Assembly (NCBI GenBank): GCA_019232625.1
Contig: JAFANP010000035.1
Coordinates: forward strand, 77,512 to 141,511
Origin: Alphaproteobacteria bacterium
GTDB lineage: Bacteria; Pseudomonadota; Alphaproteobacteria; Sphingomonadales; Sphingomonadaceae
Direction of reading: 5' to 3'
DNA length: 64,000 nucleotides
Each line of letters starts with the position of its first letter. Position 1 is the first letter of the stretch. The notes beneath the pieces are model-generated. The model was not told the origin of the DNA, did no database searches, and worked only from the letters and a program-made list of their open reading frames with translations. The position numbers and the translations under genes were made by a program. Shown here one piece after another: positions 59,241-64,000 of the stretch.

Positions 59241-60797
59241 ATGACGACCCAGCCCGACTCCATCCTCATCGTCGATTTCGGCAGCCAGGTGACCCAGCTC
59301 ATCGCGCGGCGGGTACGGGAGGCGGGGGTGTATAGCGAGATCGCGCCGTTCACCCGCGCCGGCGAGGCGCTGGAGCGGCTGCGGCCGAAGGGGATCATCC
59401 TTTCGGGCGGGCCGGCCTCGGTGACGCTGCGCGACAGCCCCCGCGCCGACCCCGCCCTGTTCGAGGCGGGGGTGCCGCTGCTCGGCATCTGCTACGGCCA
59501 GCAGCTCATGGCCGAGCAATTGGGCGGGCGGGTCGTGACCGGCGACCATAGCGAGTTCGGCCGCGCCTTCATCGCCATCAAGGACGAATGCGCGCTGTTC
59601 GACGGCTTGTGGGCGCCGGGCGAGAGGCACCAGGTGTGGATGAGCCACGGCGACAAGGTGGAGGCGATCCCGCCCGGCTTCCGGATCGTCGCCCAGTCGG
59701 ACGGCGCGCCGTTCGCGGCCACGGCCGACGATGCGCGGCGGATGTACGGCGTCCAGTTCCATCCGGAAGTGGTCCACACGCCGGACGGCGCCCGGCTCAT
59801 CGCCAATTTCGTCCGCCACGTCTGCGGCCTCGCCGGCGACTGGACCATGGCCGAGTTCCGGGCCGCCAAGATCGCCGAGATCCGCGCCCAGGTGGGCGAC
59901 GGGCGGGTCATCTGCGGCCTTTCCGGGGGAGTCGACAGCGCGGTCGCTGCAGTGCTGATCCACGAGGCGATCGGCCACAGGCTGACCTGCGTGTTCGTCG
60001 ACCACGGGCTGATGCGCCAGGGGGAGGCGGAGCAGGTCGTGTCGCTGTTCCGCGGCCATTACAACATCCCGCTCGTCCACGTCGACGCGGAGGCGCTGTT
60101 CCTCTCCGGCCTCGCCGGAGTCGACGACCCGGAAGCCAAGCGCAAGTTCATCGGCAAGACCTTCATCGACATATTCGAGGCGGAGGCGAAGAAGATCGGC
60201 GGCGCCGACTTCCTCGCCCAGGGGACGCTCTATCCGGACGTCATCGAGAGCGTCAGCTTCACCGGCGGACCGTCCGTCACCATCAAGAGCCACCACAATG
60301 TCGGCGGACTTCCCGAGCGGATGGACATGAAGCTGGTCGAGCCGCTGCGCGAGCTGTTCAAGGACGAGGTGCGCGAGCTCGGCCGGGAGCTGGGCCTCCC
60401 CGAGGCCTTCGTCGGCCGCCATCCCTTCCCCGGTCCCGGGCTCGCCATCCGCATCCCGGGAGAAGTGACGAAGGCGCGCTGCGACATCCTGCGCAAGGCG
60501 GACTCCATCTATCTCGAGGAGATACGCGCCGCGGGGCTGTACGACGCGATCTGGCAGGCCTTCGCGGTGCTCCTGCCCGTGCGCACGGTGGGCGTGATGG
60601 GAGACGCGCGGACCTACGATTATGTCTGCGGCCTTCGCGCCGTGACGTCGACCGACGGAATGACCGCCGAGGCCTATCCGTTCGATGCCGCCTTCCTCGG
60701 CCGGGTGGCGACCCGCATCGTCAACGAGGTGCGCGGGATCAACCGCGTCGTCTACGACTGCACTTCGAAGCCGCCCGGCACCATTGAGTGGGAATAG
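59241..60797 (+). CDS. guaA: GMP synthase (glutamine-hydrolysing)
   Basis: [63 protein letters not shown]. Confidence 0.98.
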   Translation: MTTQPDSILIVDFGSQVTQLIARRVREAGVYSEIAPFTRAGEALERLRPKGIILSGGPASVTLRDSPRADPALFEAGVPLLGICYGQQLMAEQLGGRVVTGDHSEFGRAFIAIKDECALFDGLWAPGERHQVWMSHGDKVEAIPPGFRIVAQSDGAPFAATADDARRMYGVQFHPEVVHTPDGARLIANFVRHVCGLAGDWTMAEFRAAKIAEIRAQVGDGRVICGLSGGVDSAVAAVLIHEAIGHRLTCVFVDHGLMRQGEAEQVVSLFRGHYNIPLVHVDAEALFLSGLAGVDDPEAKRKFIGKTFIDIFEAEAKKIGGADFLAQGTLYPDVIESVSFTGGPSVTIKSHHNVGGLPERMDMKLVEPLRELFKDEVRELGRELGLPEAFVGRHPFPGPGLAIRIPGEVTKARCDILRKADSIYLEEIRAAGLYDAIWQAFAVLLPVRTVGVMGDARTYDYVCGLRAVTSTDGMTAEAYPFDAAFLGRVATRIVNEVRGINRVVYDCTSKPPGTIEWE

Positions 60798-61046
60798 AAT
60801 TGTTCTAGATCCATGGCTTAGCGGCGGCGCGGGAACATTTCTCCGCCAATGCCGGAGGCGTAGAGCCGCAATGGACTCAGTTCATATTTAGATATAGGCT
60901 CCGGTCCCAGGGGGGTCACCGGCCACGATTATTTCCTGCTGGCGAGTTGCGGGTGTTGCCGCGCTGTGCACCGGTCCTTCTTTTTGTGCGCTTCAAGACG
61001 CGAGGAAGACACGACACCGATCTCACAACAAGTCAGGGGGAGACTT

Positions 61047-62270
61047 ATGAGGAAAGCGACAGCCTTTGGCGGCGCGGCAACGGCCGCCCTGCTGGCCGCG
61101 AGCGCGGCGACCTATGCCTTTGCGCAGGGTGGGCCCCTGCCTTGGGGCCAGTCGGCCGACCAGCTCGCCTGGGAGACCTTCGTTCAGGTGGTGGCGCCTT
61201 CGGGCCAGTTCATCGCCAACCCGAACGCCCCGGGGCCGGCCAGGGTGGAGTTCGAGACCTGGGCGTCCGACCAAGACATCTACACGGCGACTCCGCACTG
61301 GCCCGCGATCGGCTCGCCCAAGCGGCTCCAGCAGACCCTCCTCGGCACCGCCGGATTGCGGCACGGCTCCACGATCGAGGCGCCCGAGCCGGAATCGTGC
61401 AATCCCCCGAACGGCCAGCAGGCGGCCAAGGACGCCCGCTTCCCCGCCGGCGCCTGCATCGGCGAGGAGGTCCGCCGCAACTGGGCCTCCTATCAATATA
61501 TCGTGTCCAACGGGCTCTACACCCAGGCCGGTTTCGCGAAGGCCTATGCCAACAACCTTGTGGTCGACCTTCCGGCCGACGCGATCGAGTTCAAGGGCGA
61601 CTGGGTGAAGGTCAAGGACCTCGCGAAGTGGGTGAGCCTCACCCCCCAGCAGATCCACAATCTCTATTACGTCAACACGGCTACGAGCGGCGGCGAGACC
61701 ACGGAATTCGCGCTCGTCTCCTTCCACTTCAGCACCAAGCAGCAGAAGAACTGGGTGTGGGCGGATTTCGAGCATGAGAAGAATCCGGGCCGCTGCGACG
61801 TGATCGGCTGTCACGACAGCTACGGAGCGACGGTGCAGAACGTCCAGCCGCGGTCGACGAACTGGCAGCAATATGGCAGCTGCCAGAAGAGCCCGGCGGT
61901 CCTTTCGATGTTCGCCAATGGCGGCCTCGGCACGGTCTGGAGCCACTATTGCCTCAAGGGCTCCCAAATCTCCTTCACGACGCCTCGCTGGATCACCAAG
62001 AAGGTGAAGGTCGACGTGCCGACCCTGCTCGGCAACAGCGTGATCGAGGCGATCAACGCGGACGTGCCGATCAAGCAATCGTCCTGCATCAGCTGCCACG
62101 CTTATGCGTCTTTCAATTCCCAAGGCCAGTTCAACGGCCCGGCCTTGGGCAAGAGCCCCATCGGCAAGGTCAACCCCCAGTGGATGTCCGGCTTCCGCGC
62201 CAACGACTTCATCTGGGGCATCGTCGCGGCGTCGCCGCCGGCCCCGCCGCCCGCCGCGCCGACTCACTGA
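61047..62270 (+). CDS. Secreted cytochrome c-type protein (single CXXCH)
   Basis: Signal peptide; SSCISCHAYASF. Confidence 0.65.
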   Translation: MRKATAFGGAATAALLAASAATYAFAQGGPLPWGQSADQLAWETFVQVVAPSGQFIANPNAPGPARVEFETWASDQDIYTATPHWPAIGSPKRLQQTLLGTAGLRHGSTIEAPEPESCNPPNGQQAAKDARFPAGACIGEEVRRNWASYQYIVSNGLYTQAGFAKAYANNLVVDLPADAIEFKGDWVKVKDLAKWVSLTPQQIHNLYYVNTATSGGETTEFALVSFHFSTKQQKNWVWADFEHEKNPGRCDVIGCHDSYGATVQNVQPRSTNWQQYGSCQKSPAVLSMFANGGLGTVWSHYCLKGSQISFTTPRWITKKVKVDVPTLLGNSVIEAINADVPIKQSSCISCHAYASFNSQGQFNGPALGKSPIGKVNPQWMSGFRANDFIWGIVAASPPAPPPAAPTH

Positions 62271-62291
62271 GGGCGGCGCCGACGCACTGGA

Positions 62292-62324
62292 GAACCCCGG
62301 GGCGCTCCCCGGGGTTCTTTTTTT
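62292..62324 (+). terminator. Rho-independent terminator
   Basis: GAACCCCGGGG-CGCT-CCCCGGGGTTC-TTTTTTT. Confidence 0.9.
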
Positions 62325-62353
62325 GCGCGGCGTGCTTTGCACGGCATGGGGCG

Positions 62354-62383
62354 CAAGAAAAAGGGGCGCCGGAGCGCCCCTTT
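62354..62383 (-). terminator. Rho-independent terminator for 62404-63393
   Basis: Minus strand AAAGGGGCGC-TCCG-GCGCCCCTTTTT. Confidence 0.8.
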
Positions 62384-62403
62384 CCCGGTAGGTCGCCGCC
62401 CCC

Positions 62404-63393
62404 TTACTTCTTGGGGATGGAAGGCGAGGTGAAGGCGCCGTCGACCTGGTTCCCGTCGAGACGGTTGTCGAGATAGGTCTGGATCTTGGCGAGGTTGGTG
62501 ATGAGCACCGCCTGCGATCCGAGGAAGCTGTTGCCGGTGATGGTGGTGTTGCCCACCCGCACGGTCGCCCCGGAGCCGTCGGCGCTGATGCCTTGCGCGC
62601 TGTTGTTGGCGATCAGCGAGTTCGTCACCTGGCCGCCGATCCCCGCCGAGCCGGCCGGCGCGATGAAGATGAGGCCGCCGCCCTGGGTGCCGCTGACCTC
62701 GCTGTTCTCGACGACGATCCCGACCCCGGCGCTCCCCAGGCCGGTCGTGTTGACGGTGATGCCCGAATTGGCGTTGCCGCGAATGAGGCTGTTGTTGATG
62801 ATGACCCGGCCCACGCCGGCGCCGGTGGGCTGGACGTTGATGCCGCCACCCGTCGCGCCGTTGCCGTTCTGGCTGATGGTGGTGTTGGAGATGAACAGGC
62901 TGGTCGTCGTCGTCGGCTGGAACGACACGCCGAAGCTGTTGGCCGAGTTGAAGCGGCGGATCACGCAATCCTCGATGTGGACCGCGCCCGCGGCGACGAT
63001 CCGCACGCCGTGGGTCGGCGGGCTGACGCCGAAGATGTCGAGGCCGCGGAGGGTGACCACGTCGGTCGAAAGCGCGTTGACGACGATGCCGTTGCCGCCG
63101 GCGAGGGCGCCGCCTTCGGTGTAGTGGCAGTCGATCGTCAGCGACTTGGTGATGGTGACCGCGCCGTAGCCGGCCGGATCGAGGCAGTTGATCTCGCCGC
63201 CCGCGGCGGTCTTCGAGATCGCGCCGGCGAAGGTCTTGCACGGCGCGGTGCGGCTGCACGGATTGACGTCGTCGCCGACGCCGGACACCCAGGTGCGGGT
63301 GGCCTGCGCGGACGCGGGCGCGGCGAAGCTCACCGCCGCGACGAACGCGGTCGCGGCATAAAACGCGGTCAATTTTCTCGATGTCATGATCAT
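62404..63393 (-). CDS. Secreted right-handed parallel beta-helix protein
   Basis: Signal peptide; TWVSGVGDDVNPCSRTAPCKTFAGAISKTAAGGEINCLDPAGYG and N/G/V-rich helical repeats. Confidence 0.85.
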   Translation of the reverse strand: MIMTSRKLTAFYAATAFVAAVSFAAPASAQATRTWVSGVGDDVNPCSRTAPCKTFAGAISKTAAGGEINCLDPAGYGAVTITKSLTIDCHYTEGGALAGGNGIVVNALSTDVVTLRGLDIFGVSPPTHGVRIVAAGAVHIEDCVIRRFNSANSFGVSFQPTTTTSLFISNTTISQNGNGATGGGINVQPTGAGVGRVIINNSLIRGNANSGITVNTTGLGSAGVGIVVENSEVSGTQGGGLIFIAPAGSAGIGGQVTNSLIANNSAQGISADGSGATVRVGNTTITGNSFLGSQAVLITNLAKIQTYLDNRLDGNQVDGAFTSPSIPKK

Positions 63394-63605
63394 CTCCCCC
63401 TGGAGCGTGAGGCGGGAAAGTATAGCCGAGCCGCCCGGGATGAGAACCTTGATTTGGACTCGGGGGCGCGGAAACTAATCATAACCGCGCAACAATAAGC
63501 GAGCCGCTGCTAAGCTATGGAAATTGTTCGAACATTATTTGTTCCTGCGCCGCGCCGACTCTCGCGGCTTTGCTGAAACGCATTCGCGGCGATGAGCGGG
63601 GGACA

Positions 63606-63646
63606 TGAAAAAGGCCCCGAAAGCCGAAGCTTTCGAGGCCTTCTCC
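63606..63646 (-). terminator. Stem-loop terminator for downstream beta-helix gene
   Basis: GGCCTCGAAAGC-ttcg-GCTTTCGGGGCC followed by TTTTTC on minus strand. Confidence 0.7.
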
Positions 63647-63661
63647 CGATCAGGTTGGGAC

Positions 63662-64000
63662 TTACTGGGTGCCGAGCACCGCGCCGGTCGGCGTCTCGTT
63701 GCCGGCATTCCCGCGGATCGCATTGTTTCCATAGGAGAAGATGCTGCCGCTGGTAATATTGAGCCCGTCGGTCGCGCTGCCGGTGATCACCGTCCCGTAG
63801 ATGCGCGTCGTCGGCGAGCCGCCATTGCCGCTGAACACGCCGAACTGGTTGTTGGCGAAGAAGCTGTTGCTGATGTGGGTGGTGACGCTGGTCAGCTCCG
63901 CCGCGACCGCCGCCCCGGGATTGTGGCCGGTGATGGAAGCGTCGTTGATGAAGGCCAAGGTGTTGGCGCGCAGCTGGATCGCCGTCGTGCCGCCGCGGGC
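63662..64000 (-). CDS. Second beta-helix protein, C-terminal part (runs off window)
   Basis: SNSFFANNQFGVFSGNGGSPTTRIYGTVITGSATDGLNITSGSIFSYGNNAIRGN. Confidence 0.75.
   Translation of the reverse strand, partial: ARGGTTAIQLRANTLAFINDASITGHNPGAAVAAELTSVTTHISNSFFANNQFGVFSGNGGSPTTRIYGTVITGSATDGLNITSGSIFSYGNNAIRGNAGNETPTGAVLGTQ

Overview
64 kb high-GC alphaproteobacterial (probably sphingomonad-like) chromosomal window. Housekeeping flanks (grx/bolA, scoAB, nadC, ihfB, rpsA, guaA, two RTX-type Ca-binding repeat proteins, prolyl oligopeptidase, beta-helix proteins) surround a ~27.9 kb integrative element, 13029-40921. The element has split a tRNA-Leu(UAA) gene in its anticodon loop: the 3' half lies at 12983-13041, the 5' half at 40909-40949, and both share the 13-bp core GATTTTAAGTCTC. 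Neither junction restores the tRNA. Next to its integrase the element carries a complete replacement tRNA-Leu(UAA) gene (39235-39546, with its own promoter and encoded CCA). This gene is interrupted between anticodon positions U34 and A35 by a 223-nt group I intron that falls inside the sequence corresponding to the att core. My leading hypothesis is a hostage/replacement strategy in which the intron-containing tRNA rescues the destroyed tRNA while being shielded from the element's own integrase. Cargo also includes an eight-gene block: sigma-like and HTH regulators, an ImmA/IrrE-UvrD-Cas4/AddB-like fusion, and a bacterial ubiquitin-like conjugation set (tandem Ubl, E2-like, JAB, ThiF/E1-like, HExxH metallopeptidase). 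Two convergent two-gene units bounded by inverted ~19-bp motifs follow, beside a second tyrosine recombinase, and then decayed mobilisation genes. All functional names are recognised by eye from sequence; no database search was run.
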